Counted from the stretch's first letter, positions 1-12,978 are shown. The stretch is 64,000 nt of DNA from Areca catechu (GCA_021397845.1 CM038038.1:70168748-70232747); one strand, 5' to 3'. The notes: generated from the letters alone by a model not told the origin. Numbers and translations are program-made.

Positions 1-280
1 CTCTAAGTGATTGAGTAGCGCTTGATCAGAGTCCCAAGGTAACTAATGCCCACTGGCTTTAAGTAATTGAGTAGCACTCGGCTAGAGCCCCAAAGCAATC
101 AATGCACACTAGCTCCAAGTGATTGACTAGTGCACGGTCAGAGTCCCAAGGCAATCAATGCCCATTAGATCCAAGTGATTGATTCATACTCGAGCAGAGT
201 TTAAGGTGATCGATGCTCAACTAGCCCTGAGTGACCGGCTAAAGGATGGTTTAAACCCCAAAAGTGCCTAGTGCCCATGG
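1..280. repeat. 56-bp tandem repeat, five units
   Basis: Five consecutive units of exactly 56 bp start at 1, 57, 113, 169 and 225. Shared cores are AAGTGATTGA, AGAGTCCCAAGG and AATGCCCA. Units 1-3 are close to each other; 4 and 5 are more diverged, as expected at the edge of an array. The array is cut by the window start and probably continues upstream. No coding function seen. Confidence 0.85.
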
Positions 281-466
281 CTATCAAGGATCAACATTCA
301 AGGAGTTTTGGTCCCACAAGATGCTGAGGACAAAAATAAAAATTTTAGTACTTTTTAATTGGAATGCCCGAAGGCTACAAAAGGATGATTACAAAGATCA
401 AAAAGAAGCAAAACAAAACACTTATCAGAGGATAGCCCCCTTTAACCCTGAAATGTCTGGTGCCTA

Positions 467-687
467 TTATAGATGGTAGCTAATCATCAGGATCACTCTC
501 CAAGACTCCATTTTGGTGGAATGATCTCCTTTCCCTTTCAAGTCCATTAGCACTGCTTCAATAAACATCTCATCAAGTGGTTGGTCTCTTTCAGTTCTTG
601 AAGGCTTGACCTCAATAGATGTAGATCCATAAGGGTGATGGGTTATCACAAATTTGAGAAATTGATACCGTTCCTCCCTAAGGGTTT
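467..687 (-). other. Possible coding fragment at the insertion point of element A
   Basis: On the minus strand this stretch reads open for about 70 codons with an ordinary amino-acid mix (for example YQFLKFVITHHPYG) and ends at a TAA at 467-469. It abuts the outer end of the element A LTR at 688, so the open frame continues artificially into the LTR. I do not recognise the protein. It could be an exon or gene fragment that A landed in, or chance. The DNA between 281 and 466 shows nothing I can assign. Confidence 0.25.
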
Positions 688-1993
688 TGATGGGGACATG
701 TATCGAATGATGCATTTGAAGAATTAGATGGACTAAATGAAAATTAAATAGATAAACATGTAGCTATTCTACGTAAAAGAAATAGAATTATATGAAAGGA
801 ACATAAGAAAAAGAACTATATTAGAAAAGAATCTCTCAAAGTAATTAAGAAGGGATCTTCGTGGTTAGGAAACCACACAGGTTAGGGCTAGCCTACTTTC
901 CTATTTCAGATCTGAAAGAATATTATAAATATGGCTATCCGGCTATTAATAATCTGAAATTCAGAAAAGGGACACTCAAGATGAAGTACTAAGAATAGCA
1001 AGGAGTTACTATAGATCTAAAGGCACCTTGTTTATGATTCCTTGGCACGGTAGACCTTCACCTTGAAAACTAGGAGACCCGGGGATCCTGCATAGATACA
1101 TAGTAAAATTAAAAGATTTAGGTGGAAGAATGGAGAAATGGAAGAGGAAAGTAGGAATGGAAGAAATGGCTTAGATTTGGCTTTAAGTAGATCTCCTTTG
1201 GCATCCTTTGCTTGAATCATCTTCAATTGTTGGCGTGGAGAACTCCATTATAGATGACCTCTTTTGGAAGATGGGAAGGTTGAAATTGGAGAGGCTTGAA
1301 GAGGATTCTTCAAGGGTGGCCGAATGGGATTGGAAAAGGGACTAGTAGCTTGTTTGGTTAAGTATCCTAGGTCTCACACCTACTTTCTCTCAAGGGTCTT
1401 TGGCTAGCAAAGGAAGAAAGCTTTCTTAGAAAAAAATTTCATTTCATTCATCATTCCCATTACAAGAGAATTCTAGGAGCTTTTATAAACCTTAAGCTCC
1501 TTTTCAAATTCAAAATGCAATACTTTTCATGGAGAAAATCAAGGGGTGTCCCATGAAGATAGGAGTGGCCCATTCAAATTTAAATCTCCTAATTACAAGG
1601 TGGGCACCCATAAAGAGTGGAGCTTCATTCAAATTTGAAAATTCATGGTTGATGTGTCTTGGTGATATGGCATGATTTATCCTCCAAGTTGGCATGACTT
1701 GTCTTCCAAGGTGGCATGGTGCTTTGATGATGTGGTGCTCCAAGTAGTTGGTGAAGTTGGTTGCACTCATTCTTGCTTAATTGATGCCCAATGCAAGTAG
1801 ATCTTGAACCCGACTCAATACAAAGCCAATTTAACTCTAATTAGACCCAAATTAAAATAAAACAGGACTCAATTATTCAAATAAAATAAATACAGGACTC
1901 ATAGACTTATTACAGGACTTAAATTTCTAGTCTTCTATCCATAAAGAACTTGGCATTAGCTGAAGCCTCTTCCTGAGCCTGGTGCTCGCACCA
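688..1993 (-). repeat. Element A 3' LTR (1306 bp)
   Basis: Complete LTR. On the plus strand it starts TGATGGGGACATG at 688 and ends CTCGCACCA at 1993, directly before the PPT complement ATTCTCCCC. A candidate TATA box (sense TTATAAAA) lies at 1481-1488 and would drive transcription from the other LTR copy. The first ~70 bases in sense are also readable in frame with the polyprotein. Confidence 0.92.
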
Positions 1994-2028
1994 ATTCTCC
2001 CCGGGTGGGAGGAACTCAACCCTGTCGA
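1994..2028 (-). promoter_or_regulatory. Element A polypurine tract and upstream palindrome
   Basis: Sense reads ...TCCTCCCACCCGGGGAGAAT directly before the LTR start TGGTGC. This is the plus-strand primer site for reverse transcription. It is preceded by a decayed copy of the palindrome CTCGACAGGGTCGAG, which is intact in elements D and G. Confidence 0.8.
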
Positions 2029-5000
2029 TTAAGGATCGGTTTGACTGTGGTATTTTTCTAATATATCTGGGACAATTTGTTGTAGATCCTCTCGGGTAAT
2101 CCAGGAGTCTTCAGATTCCGGTCGACCGTGCCAACGAACCACATAACGCTGATAACCCTTATTTCTAGTAGTAATCACTTGGTCATCTAAGATACATTCA
2201 ATCTTGTCTCTCCGGTCTAGTGAAATTGCTGGTGGACACTCAGGTAGGGTTTCACTCTCAAAGGCAGGGTGAAGTTCAAAAGGCTTTCTTGGAATTAATG
2301 CCGGTTCTTTAAATTCTTTCAGATCAGAAATATTAAAAGTGGAGCTAATGCCATAATCATGTGGTAACTCTAATACATATGCATTAGATCCTATTTTCTT
2401 AATTATTTTGAAAGGTCCAGCTCCCCGGGCATGCAATTTCTTCATAGTTCCCGGTGGAAACCTTTCAGGTCTAAGTTTTATCATGACAGAGTCCCCTTCA
2501 TTAAATTCCTTTATCCGTTTATGTGAATCAGCCACATACTTATAAACTTCATTACTCATTTGAGTTTTCTTACTAATTTCCTTATGTAATTTTTTATGCT
2601 GTGCATATGACTCGACAGACTCAGATACACGTGCATGTGTGGGTAATGGGATAAGGTCGATAGGTCTCCTAGGTCTGTAACCATGGACAATCTCAAAGGG
2701 ACTTTTACCAGTAGACCTATTGAGCGAGCTGTTGTATGCGAACTCAGCACGAGGTAAAAGTAAATCCCAATTTCCCAGATTCTCTCCAACAAGGCACCTT
2801 AATAAGTTCCCTAGACTTCTATTTACAACTTCAGTTTGTCCATCAGTCTGAGGGTGGTAAGCAGTTGAGAATTTTAGTTTTGTTCCTAGTAGGTGCCAAA
2901 GAGTTTTCCAAAAATAGCTTGTGAAACGGACATCCCTATCTGAAACAATGGTTTTAGGTAACCCATGTAACTTGACTACTTGATCGAGAAAAAGCTTGGC
3001 TACCCTGGAGGCATCAAAAGTTTGGGAACAGGGTATAAAATGGGCCATTTTCAAAAATCTGTCGATCACTACAAAGATTGAATCGTGTTTTCTAAGGGTC
3101 TTGGGCAGTCCTAAAACGAAGTCCATGCTAAGATCCTGCCATGGACAATCCGGCACAGGTAAAGGAGTGTATAACCCGGTGTTTTGTCTCTGATGTTTGG
3201 CAACCACACATGTCCTACATCGGGCAACAATATTGGCTACTTGTCTCTTAAGGCCTGGCCAGTAAAATTTCTCGTCAATTATCAATATGGTCTTGTTTCT
3301 TCCAAAATGGCCAGCCAAACCTCCAGCATGGGTTTCCCAAATTAGAAAATCTCTCAAGGAAGTCTTCGGAACACAAAGCTTGTTTTCCTTAAATAGATAA
3401 TCATCTAAAAGGGTGTACTCACTGTGGTCACTAGATGGTCCTAATTTCAGAGCTTGGTAAACTTCACTAAAGTCTGGACAATTATTATACTCATCCGTAA
3501 GTCTTTCAAATCCAACGACTTCAGTGCTAATCGAATTCAGAAGCAGGGCTCTACGACTTAATGCATCGGCCACCTTATTCTTAGTTCCAGCACGATGTTT
3601 TAGGACAAACGTGTAGGCCTGGATGTATTCGACCCACTTGACATGCCTAGGATTCAGCTTTTTCTGGGAACTAAGGAATCTAAGGGCCTCGTGATCAGAA
3701 AATAGGACAAATTCATGCGGTAGTAGATAGTGCCTCCAATACCTTAAAGCTTGCACTATCGCATAGAGCTCTTTATCATAGATGGAATACTTAAGCTTGG
3801 CTTCATTTAATTTTTCACTAAAGAAAGCTATGGGATGGCTCTGTTGGCTTAAAACTCCACCTATTCCAACTCCAGATGCATCATAAGCAACCTCAAAAAC
3901 CTTGAAAAAATTAGGCAATCTTAAGATAGCTGCTTGTGTCATTTTCTTCTTAACATCTAGGAAGGCCCTATCAGCAGCTTTTGTCCATTCAAATTGGCCT
4001 TTCCTAATGCAATCTGTGATTGGCGCAACTATGGTACTAAACCCTCGAATGAATCTTCTATAAAAAGTAGCTAGGCCATGAAAACTTCATACTTCATGAA
4101 TACTTTTTAGCACTGGCCACTCAACAATTGATTTGATCTTTTCAGGGTCAGCAGAAACTCCGTCAGGTGTGACAACAAAACCTAGGAAAATGACTCTATG
4201 GGTAAAAAAGTCACATTTCTTAAGGTTTGCAAAGAGACTACTTTCCCTAAGAGCTAAACAGACTTGATTCAAGTGGTCCAAATGGTCCTTCTGGGTCCTG
4301 CTATATATAAGAATGTCGTCAAAGTAAAGTACGACAAACTTTCCTATAAATAACCGTAGGACTTGATTCATAATCCGCATAAAGATACTAGGAGCATTGG
4401 ACAGTCCGAAAGGCATTACTACCCACTCAAAAAGACCCTCCTTGGTCTTGAATGCAGTCTTCCACTCATCCACTGGTCTAATCCTAACCTGATGATAGCC
4501 ACTCTTAAGGTCAATCTTTGAAAATATTGTTGCTCCAGCCATCATATCTAACATGTCATCCAAACGGGGTATGGGAAACCTATATTTCATTGTGATCTTA
4601 TTAATGTCACGACTATCAACGCACATCCTCCAAGTGCCATCTTTCTTAGGGGTCAATAATGCTGGTACTGCACAGGGACTCAAACTCTCTCTAATAAATC
4701 CTTTCCTAAGGAGATCCCCTACTTGTCTTTGTAACTCTAAATGTTCGGTAGGGTTCATCCTATAGTGTGGAAGGTTGGGTAGGGTGGCTCCTGGGACCAA
4801 GTCAATGGCGTGCTGGATGTCCCTAAGTGGTGGAAGCTGGTCAGGTAGGTCATCTGGAAATACATCCTTAAAGTCTTCTAACACATTAGCCACTTCCTGA
4901 GGGCGTTCTTTTTGGGAAGGCTCCTGAATTTCCTTAATGGTTAAAATCCAAACATGTGTACCCTCAGTGAGTTCTTTCTCAATTTCCTTTTTAGTGATCA

Positions 5001-6792
5001 AATTGACTCCCGTTTTCTTTTCCTTTAGGTGGCTTGATCCTCTCTTAACAGTGTCCTTAGGTGGTGTTGGGTTAATCACAAACTTCTTTCCTAGGTGCAT
5101 GAATGAGCAAGAATTTGATCGGCTGTATAGGGTCGCGTCATGGTCAAATAACCAGGGTCGACCTAGGATGATACTGCTCACTCCCATTGGTAAGACATCA
5201 CACCACACTTTCTCCTGATAGGACTGTAACTGGATTTGGACTAGGCACCTATGTTTGATAGGAATCGAAGTGGAGTCTATCCAAGAAACCTTATATGGAG
5301 TCGGATGGGGAACTGTGGACAAGCCTAAAGTTTTGACAGCACTAGTGGATATGGCATTTACACAACTCCCACTATCTATGATTATTTTACATACCTTATC
5401 CCCTAACTTGATGAATTTTTGTAGGATGTTAGTCCTATGCCAATCTTCCTGTGTCGCGTTTTGGGTAAGGATGCATCTAACTACTCCCAACATATCAGGT
5501 TCTATTTGTTCCTCGTCTCCTTCATACTCTTCAGCCAAATTGTCCTCAACCTGATATACTTCTTCGACATTATCACCTAGGGGTTCTTTGGGTTCAGACT
5601 CACTTTCTTCTAATTCTCCTATGTGTAAGGCCCTAGTTGGACAATTGCTAGCGTAATGGCCTAACTTATGACATCTATAGCAAGCCACATTAGAATTTGG
5701 AGTCCTCTGAACTTCTGGGGCTTTACCCCTATCATCTCTATGGGTCAGAGGGGTGCTAGGGTTGGGTCGACTGGGTCGCATCTTATTTGTTCCTGGCTGC
5801 TGACTAGGTGCACTAGTTCTAGGGGGTTCGGGTTTGCGATAAAATGGTCCCCTATGAAATCTCTCGGCATCTCGTGCTACCTGGTAAGCTAGCTCTAAGT
5901 CATGGACTTCTCTCAGAAATAACTCCTTCTGGATCTCTTCTCTCAGTCCAGCCCTAAATCTCGATAAAGTAACTGACTCAGACTCATCTACATTGCATCT
6001 CATTACAAATTCTTCAAATTTGGCAATGTATTCGGCTACACTCTTGGTTCCCTGGGTCAATCTCTGCCACTGGTCTAGAAGTCTCTGGTGGTAGGACATA
6101 GGAAGGTACTTCTCTTTAAGCCTAAGTTTCATTGCCCTCCAGGTTACTATGGGAACATCACCTCTTTGCCTAATGAACCTCTCGACATTTTTCTAGTACA
6201 GCCTAGCCTGACTAATTAACCTAAGCTTCGCGAACTTGCATTTTCTCTCCTCTGTCATGTCATACCAATCAAAGTACTGATCCATCTCTCCCTCCCAATC
6301 TATGTAAACCTTAGGATCCAGATTTCCATCGAATGTTGGTGCTTCCAATCTAATACTCCTAAGGGTTCGCTCATCACGGTCTGTCTGATCCTGATTGTGT
6401 CTCCTAGGGTTTGGCTCATAGACTGGATCATGGTGTGCTATCCTAGGATTTGGGTCATGGACTCGTTCAGGATTTGGCTCGAAGAAATGGTCTTGATGAA
6501 GAGTTCTTCTAGGGTTGATGGGTGTCTCAAACTCGGATTCAGGCTCTAACTCATTTTGGACTTCATGATTTCCTCCAGGGGTATGATCTTCTAATCGATC
6601 AAGTCTAGCAGTGATGTGGGTTATCTGATCAGTCAAGTTTTGATTGGTCTGGGCTAATTGATCAGTTAAGTTTTGGTTCAGCCTGGTCATTTGGTCATTC
6701 AAGGATTTCATTAGACTCTCAAAGTTTTGTTCCATGGTTACACTAGATTGGGCTTGGGCTTGCTGATAAGGTGCTCCTGATCTAGTTTCCAT
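2029..6792 (-). pseudogene. Element A gag-pol polyprotein, two nonsense codons
   Basis: Single frame of 1588 codons from the METRSG start at 6792 (the M-x-TR-x-G start recurs in D, G and H, so I prefer it to the upstream ATG at 6858). Order: gag capsid, zinc knuckle CYRCHKLGHYASNC (5682-5641), acidic linker, aspartic protease with IIDSG (about 5370), reverse transcriptase with YFDD (4326-4315), RNase H with DASGVGIGG (about 3880), integrase HHCC zinc finger and DDE core (about 3340-2750), and C-terminal chromodomain (about 2200-2050). Normal chromovirus length. Two stops interrupt it: TAG at 6193-6195 where D has tryptophan, and TGA at 4087-4089 where D has arginine. No frameshift seen. Not functional as it stands, though nearly complete. 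Confidence 0.93.
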
Positions 6793-7917
6793 GCACACGG
6801 ACTCAACTCGGACTAGGGGTTTTGCTAGACCTAGAGTACAAATCAAATATAAGGTCAAATTGACAATCCGGGTTGTAGTAACTTGGCACCTGGCCAGGTA
6901 AGTGTAAGGTTAGTGGAGGTTCCTCTTTGCTTGCCTTAGACACCAATTTGAAATTGGCCAGGTAAGCGAACCAACCCACTTTCCTTCGGGCTCTGGTCCC
7001 TGAACCACTTGCCTAGACACCAGATACAAGCACACAAAACAGGGTGTCAAAGTTGGCTTGACACTTGACTCGACCCGACCTTGTGGGTGTCCCTAGCTCG
7101 CTAGAGCAATTAAATGTCTAATCCGTTTTAATTAGGGTTGGGCTCGTTATGCAAGTTGATGATTTTTGGACTAGGGACAGGTAATGAAATCCTGACCCTA
7201 TGTCAATTTGATGCCCTTAATTTTGTTTACCATGAAATGAATGCAACAAACATATGGATCCAAATTTCAGGTGCAGAATTAGTGTGTTGTAGTTCTCAAG
7301 TGATCGAAAAGTGCAATGTAACAGATTCCAAAAAATTTAAAAAACTCACAGAAGATTGCTAACTTCTAGTTGATATGCCATACAAAAGGAAATTTAAAAA
7401 TAAATTTTATACTATGCTGAGCAGATACTAAAAACTAGATAAAAAAAACAGGACTGAACATAAAGGAATTTCAGTGATAGTGATGGGATGCGAGAATTTT
7501 TATTTTTTTTGTAATTTTTTTCTGAAGATGAAATTTTATGTGATGATAACTGACTTAATATGGAGTATAAAAAAAATTATTTAAATAAAGAATTAACTAC
7601 TTTCACTCAGACTTTTATGCAAATCTCAGTCTGCTCATTCAGAAATATAGCAAGCAAAATTTAAACAAACAAAGGCATTTACATACCAAACTTCAACCTA
7701 AAAATTCACGTCCGGCCAGGGGCTCATTATTCCCATGGGTCGTGACAGTGTACTAGTGTACACCCGCTCAGGAGGCATGAATTTTAGATCTAGATTGGAT
7801 TTTAAAAATAATAACTAAGTAGCATGTATGAATGCTATGCATGCAGAAAATTTCAGCAACCTACCTAAATGCACAAATTCAAAAGTAACCCTAACCTACC
7901 ATGCTCTGATACCAAAA
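6793..7917 (-). other. Element A leader (5' UTR) with shared hairpin module
   Basis: Non-coding leader of about 1.1 kb between LTR and gag. The PBS is at 7903-7914 (plus GCTCTGATACCA), 3 bp inside the LTR end. At 6934-6966 lies the module whose sense strand reads ACCTGGCCAAT, TTCAA, ATTGGTGTCTAAGG. Half-motifs flank it: GGTGTCTAGG (about 7012-7021) upstream and TTACCTGGCC (about 6890-6902) downstream. A short perfect hairpin GTGTAC/GTACAC sits near 7750-7765. The rest is AT-rich with no further pattern I can name. Confidence 0.75.
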
Positions 7918-8857
7918 TGATGAGGGACATGTATCGAATGATGCATTTAAAGAATTAGATGGACTAAATGAAAATGAAATAGATAAACATGTAGCTATTC
8001 TACGTAAAAGAAATAGAATTATATGAAAGGAACATAAGGAAAAGAACTAGACTAGAAAAGAATCTCTCAAAGTAATTAAGAAGGGATCTTCGTGGTTAGG
8101 AAACCACACAGGTTAGGGCTAGCCTACTTTCCTATTTCAGATCTGAAAGAATATTATAAAGATGGCTATCCGGCTATTAATAATCTGAAATTCAGAAAAG
8201 GGACACTCAAGATGAAGTACTAAGAATAGCAAGGAGTTACTATAGATCTAAAGGCACCTTGTTTATGATTCCTTGGCACAGTAGACCTTCACCTTGAAAA
8301 CTAGGAGACCCGGGGATCCTGCATAGATACATAGTAAAATTAAAAGATTTAGGTGGAAGAATGGAGAAATGGAAGAGGAAATTAGGAATGGAAGAAATGG
8401 CTTAGATTTGGCTTTAAGTAGATCTCCTTTGGCATCCTTTGCTTGAATCATCTTCAATTGTTGGCGTAGAGAACTCCATTATAGATGACCTCTTTTGGAA
8501 GATGGGAAGGTTGAAATTGGAGAGGCTTGAAGAGGATTCTTCAAGGGTGGCCGAATGGGATTGGAAAAGGGACTAGTAACTTGTTTGGTTAAGTATCCTA
8601 GGTCTCACACCTACCTTCTCTCAAGGGTCTTTGGCTAGCAAAGGAAGAAAGCTTTCTCAGAAAAAAATTTTATTTCATTCATCATTCCCATTACAAGAGA
8701 ATTCTAGGAGCTTTTATAAACCTTAAGCTCCTTTTCAAATTCAAAATGCAACACTTTTCATGGAGAAAATCAAGGGGTGTCCCATGAAGATAGGAGTGGC
8801 CCATTCAAATTTAAATCTCCTAATTACAAGGTGGGCACCCATAAAGAGTGGAGCTTC
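7918..8857 (-). repeat. Element A 5' LTR, truncated
   Basis: Matches 688-1626 with about 14 substitutions plus a 1-bp indel. Its inner end TGATGAGGGACATG at 7918 is followed (sense) by TTT and the PBS. Homology stops after GAGCTTCATT, where the sequence switches to (TATTA)n-like repeat, so the promoter-distal 370 bp or so of U3 is missing. Confidence 0.9.
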
Positions 8858-8995
8858 ATTATGTTATGTTATATTATATTATTATATTATGTTATATTAT
8901 ATTATTATATTATTATATTATTATATTATATTATGTTATTAAAAAAGATAGGAAAAGTAATTCAAAAAATTATTTTAAAAATAATAATATAAATT
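8858..8995. repeat. AT-rich simple repeat
   Basis: Irregular TATTA/TATGTTA microsatellite (8859-8940) followed by A/T-rich low-complexity sequence. It marks the break point of the element A 5' LTR. Confidence 0.85.
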
Positions 8996-9862
8996 ATTGC
9001 CGCTTGGATCATCGTGGCCTGCAGCTCTTGCATGGTGTCGGCTGGCGGTTCTCCTGGCTAGTATCCTTCATGACCCAGTAGAGGGTGAAAGATTGAACAG
9101 AGATGTAAAGACAAGGTGGAGTTGGGATCAGAGAGCTTGGGAGGTTCCGCTAGTTGGTTCCTTGCCCGTTAGCTCTCTGTCTCTTACTAATTGCCCTCCC
9201 TTCCCCTTCGAGGATTCTTTCTTTTGTTTTATATGAGAATCGTGGCCCAGACCCAGTCTGGGGCTTCCTTGAGATGTCCTTTACCTGATGCCCCTTTTGG
9301 AGAGGGTCCTTCCACTGCACGCCATCTTTTCCCCTCCGAACTTGTCCTTTGAAGGAGGTCCTCCTATTGGGGGATGCTTGTCGGCGTGGCACAAAGCTTG
9401 TCCCTTTGGTGGTGCAATTCCCTGTGGAAGGGGCAAGCACTATGCCACTGAGTCCCGAGCCACGGTGGAATATTTTTATTCTCGGAGGGACCATCGGAGC
9501 ATCACAGGGCCTGCAGCCCTAATGAAATACTCCTCTTGGGAAGGTTCAGGTTTCGTGTCGGGAGGGTTGAGGCCCCCCTTGGTTGCACAATCATCGACAT
9601 GGTGGCAAGCTATAGGATATGGGGCCTGGAAAAGCATGCCTTGCGTAGAGCATGCGGGTGACGCGTTGTAGAGCTTGAATTAATGGCGGGGCATGCGCCA
9701 CCTCCCAGAGATTGTAGAGGGATGGGAGCACCTCCCGCTGTGATTTGAATTTTTGTTGATCCTTCCCTCCTTCATTACTAGTGGGAATTATGGTCTCCAC
9801 AAGGTAGGGAGGAGCCTCGCTTCGGGAGTCCCATCTCAAGAAACACGAGTTTGATCCCAGTT
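8996..9862. other. Unassigned, relatively GC-rich segment
   Basis: No domain, LTR end, PBS or terminal inverted repeat that I recognise. Several open frames of 80-145 codons overlap on both strands with no family resemblance, so I do not call a gene. Possibly part of a transposon that also carries the following 55-bp repeat. Confidence 0.4.
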
Positions 9863-10420
9863 GGGAGCTAGCCTCAGGCAAAGGGCTCACCTTGGCAGCA
9901 TGAGCATGACTCTGGCCAGGAGCTGACCTTGGTATGACCTCGATAGGAGGGTTCACCTTAGCAGCATAAGCACGACTCCATCCAGGAGCTGACATCGACA
10001 GGAGGGCTCGCCTTAGCAGCATGAGCATGACTCCGACCGGGAGCTGACCTCGGCAGGAAGGCTCACCTTGGTAGCATGAGCATGACTCTAGCTAGGAGCT
10101 AACCTTGGCAGGAGGGCTCGTCTTAGTAGCATGAGTATGACTCTAGCCAGGAGCTAGCCTCAGCAAGAGGGCTCGCCTTGGCAGGATGAGCACGACTCTG
10201 GCTGGGAGCTGACCTCGGTAGGAGGGCTTGCCTTCATGGCATTAGCATGACTCCGGCTGGGAGCTGGCCTCGGCAAGAGGGCTCGCCTTGGTAGCATGAG
10301 CATGACTTCGACTAGGAGCTGACCTCGGCAGGAGGGCTTGCCTTAGCGGCATGAGCATGACTTTGATCGAGAGTTGGCCTCTGCAGGAGGGCTCACCTTG
10401 GCAGCAATTAGGCAGTGCAT
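9863..10420. repeat. 55-bp tandem repeat, about ten units
   Basis: The core GGGAGCTGACCTC...GGAGGGCTCGCCTTGGCAGC recurs with GAGCT/GAGTT at 9865, 9920, 9986, 10041, 10096, 10151, 10206, 10261, 10316 and 10371. Spacing is exactly 55 bp except one 66-bp unit (9920-9985) with an 11-bp insertion. 10421-10567 downstream is unassigned single-copy-looking DNA up to the LTR of element B. Confidence 0.9.
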
Positions 10421-10567
10421 CCAGGTGGCACTCTCCACCTGCACGATTGCTAGCTAGTGTCCACATGGCCTCCACATCAGTAGATGCTGCCACATCAGAT
10501 GTCCCCCACTCTTGAGCCCAGAGAATGATGCGGCACTCAGGGCAAGGAGAGTAATGATCATGCTGAT

Positions 10568-12978
10568 TGTTGGGATTCCGATGCACCGCAGTGGAAGTGT
10601 AATTTCAAAATGATGAAATTTGCACCATAATCCCTTAGCCAAGATCTCCTTATTCAGGATTAAAACATATATTAAACATATAAACATACATTGTTAGAAT
10701 TAGAGTACCAACCTGTAATCGCTAATTCCAACAAAGTTGATGTTGAAGGGGCTGATTGAATTCACCAGGCGTCCAAGTGTCCACCCTCCGATGGTGATCC
10801 ACACAGAGCAGTGATCAAGACAACTCTATCTTCTTTTCAATGGTTCCTTCTATTGAGTTCTTCTTCCTAGAACTCAATTGCTTGGACTATGGCTTGAATT
10901 CCTCCACACAAAAGCTTACCTCCCTTTCCTTGACCTCTTCTCCTCCTTCCACTAAGACCTTGGCCCTTTAGACACCCTTGTCTTGAAGAAAAGACCTTGT
11001 CCTAAGAGGACATAGGCTTGTCTTAAGTTGGAGGAGAAATTAAGACAATGATGTCTTAATGTAAGAAAGAAAGGAACAAATCAGAACAACTTTCTTTCCT
11101 TTACCATCGGAGACTTTTACTTTTATTCTTGTTCAGTAGCAGAGTTTCGACAGAGGTTTACTCTGTAAAGGAAACAATGCAAGAGCAAGAAAAAATAAAA
11201 GAGTCTTCAGGAGAGGAAGAAAGAAAAAGATTAACACTGTTATGATTTTCCCGACCCTTTAAATAATTCTCAGATAGGCGCCTACACAACTCTCCATAAA
11301 CACTTTCTCACGCCCTTCTCAATTTCTCATGCCCCATCCTCCCATCTCATGGCCTTCCAGATTAAATCCCATGGCTTTTCTTAAAGGAAAAACCGTGGTG
11401 TTTAAAAAAGAAAGGGGTCACGACTTTTCATCTCCGAAGAGATGTTATTTCGCGCGCCCGGGAGGAAACAACGACTTTTGTCTTTCTTAAAAGACTTCCA
11501 GCCATTGGATTCCCATCCAAAGGGAGGTATATGAGGCTCTAATGACTAAGAAAGGAGGCCGCCCCAAATAAAATCATCGGAGATTTAAGTGGGGCACGCC
11601 AAGAGTCCATGCGCCATGGACTCTTCCAAATGGCGCGCCAAGAGTCCATATGCGCATGGACTCTTGGCATTTGGCGTGAAATAGCAAGGGGGTGGGTAGG
11701 GAGGCTAGCCAAGTTACATGGCTAGCCAATAGGGTTAGCCAAAATCCTATTTTCACAATTAAGGTCTAATTAGGTCCAATTAGAACCCAATTTGAACCAA
11801 TCCGGAACCCTAATTCGAATCCGATTCGAATAGAAGCTAGGGTTTGCAACACCTGCTAGAGTGTTATCCTGCAAAGATGATTTAATTCCAAATTAAACTC
11901 TTGATCAATCCTCTTAAGTGTGTGACCCATTGGGTTCCACATCTAGCCAGCAATGGGTTCGAATACAAGTTGACCTAATTTGATTAGAACTCTTTCTAAT
12001 CGATTTAGGTCAAACCGGGCTTACCCGATTCAATCAATTAGGACTCTTCCTAATAAGTGATCTTCGAACTTGATCAACCCACAAGACAAGATTGATGTCT
12101 AGCAACGTGTCATGTCTTTCCGGAAGATATGGAAATTCTGATGAAATACCAAAATTATCCTTTAGTAGAGAGTTACCGTACAATTAAATCTTTCGATCAG
12201 CCTGCACCCAAAATATAACTATGGATATGGATATATGTCAAATCCAATATTATATTTATTTCTAGCTCAATCTTATATCGATGATTCAATTATCTTGATA
12301 TTAGAAACCATCTCTAATATCTTTACTTTGATCAAAGATTCCCTGAATCATCATCCGATTGTTAACTAGCTGGATGCAATCTCCTCTTACTAAGAGTGAT
12401 CGATTCCTTGTTGACCTACTCATTACCTTCATATCCAATTCACCATTCCCAGTATCAATCCTGTGCATGACTCAATGTCATGATTAGGATTGAACCAAAG
12501 AATGGGTTCATGTACATAAGGTACTTATGGCAGTCTCAGGTCAAAAGACTATTTGTACCACTCCCACTATGAGAACCTTCTATTGACATGTAGCTAAGAC
12601 TCCATTAGATGTTCTCAAGTTGGATCATATCAGTGAACTCATTCTCCAATGAGCACCCACATCCCAGTATTAGTGTCATACACAAGTGACTGTGAGAGCA
12701 GTCACCCTTTCCAGTATACATGGGATGTGCTAGTCTTACCAGAAAACCCTGATCCCCTACTCAGGGTTCCTTTGACTAGGAATACTTTAGATTAAGATTT
12801 TAAGATTTTAGATCTCACTGGTATGATCTCATCATAACCCTAAAATCATAGCCCTAATCTATGGGGTTCATCATAAACACAGCGTATGATGGAAAAATAA
12901 TGCCTTTATTTAGAAATTGTCAATTACAATGGTTTGGGAGATACAACATAGATTGGCTTGTAGGGTATATCCCTTTCA
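10568..12978 (-). repeat. Element B 3' LTR (2411 bp)
   Basis: Bounded by TGTTGGGATTCC at 10568 and CCCTTTCA at 12978, next to the PPT complement ATCTCCCACTTGC. It contains two strong inverted repeats: 11601-11625 (AAGAGTCCATG, 3-nt loop, CATGGACTCTT) and 11638-11667 (CCAAGAGTCCAT, 6-nt loop, ATGGACTCTTGG). The same pair recurs in the 5' LTR near 20883-20953. Confidence 0.92.

Larger units (their letters stand above)
688..8857 (-). mobile_element. Element A: Ty3/gypsy chromovirus, 5' LTR truncated
   Basis: Minus-strand LTR retrotransposon. In sense order it has a truncated 5' LTR (8857-7918), initiator-Met PBS (7914-7903), a leader of about 1.1 kb, one gag-pol frame (6792-2029), a polypurine tract and a 3' LTR (1993-688). 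The 3' LTR is bounded by TG...CA. Over the shared 940 bp the two LTRs differ at about 14 positions by eye, so insertion is recent. The 5' LTR lacks its first 370 bp or so and runs into AT-rich repeat at 8858; hence no target duplication can be checked. Clade within chromoviruses not assigned. Confidence 0.93.

Noticed and set aside
6890..6970. Splice donors (CCAGGTAAGTG) on the plus strand
   Set aside because: They are antisense to the element; they are the complement of the leader module ACCTGGCC and no exon context is seen.
9150..10028. Overlapping open frames of 114-145 codons on both strands
   Set aside because: No recognisable motif, they overlap each other, and part falls in the 55-bp repeat.
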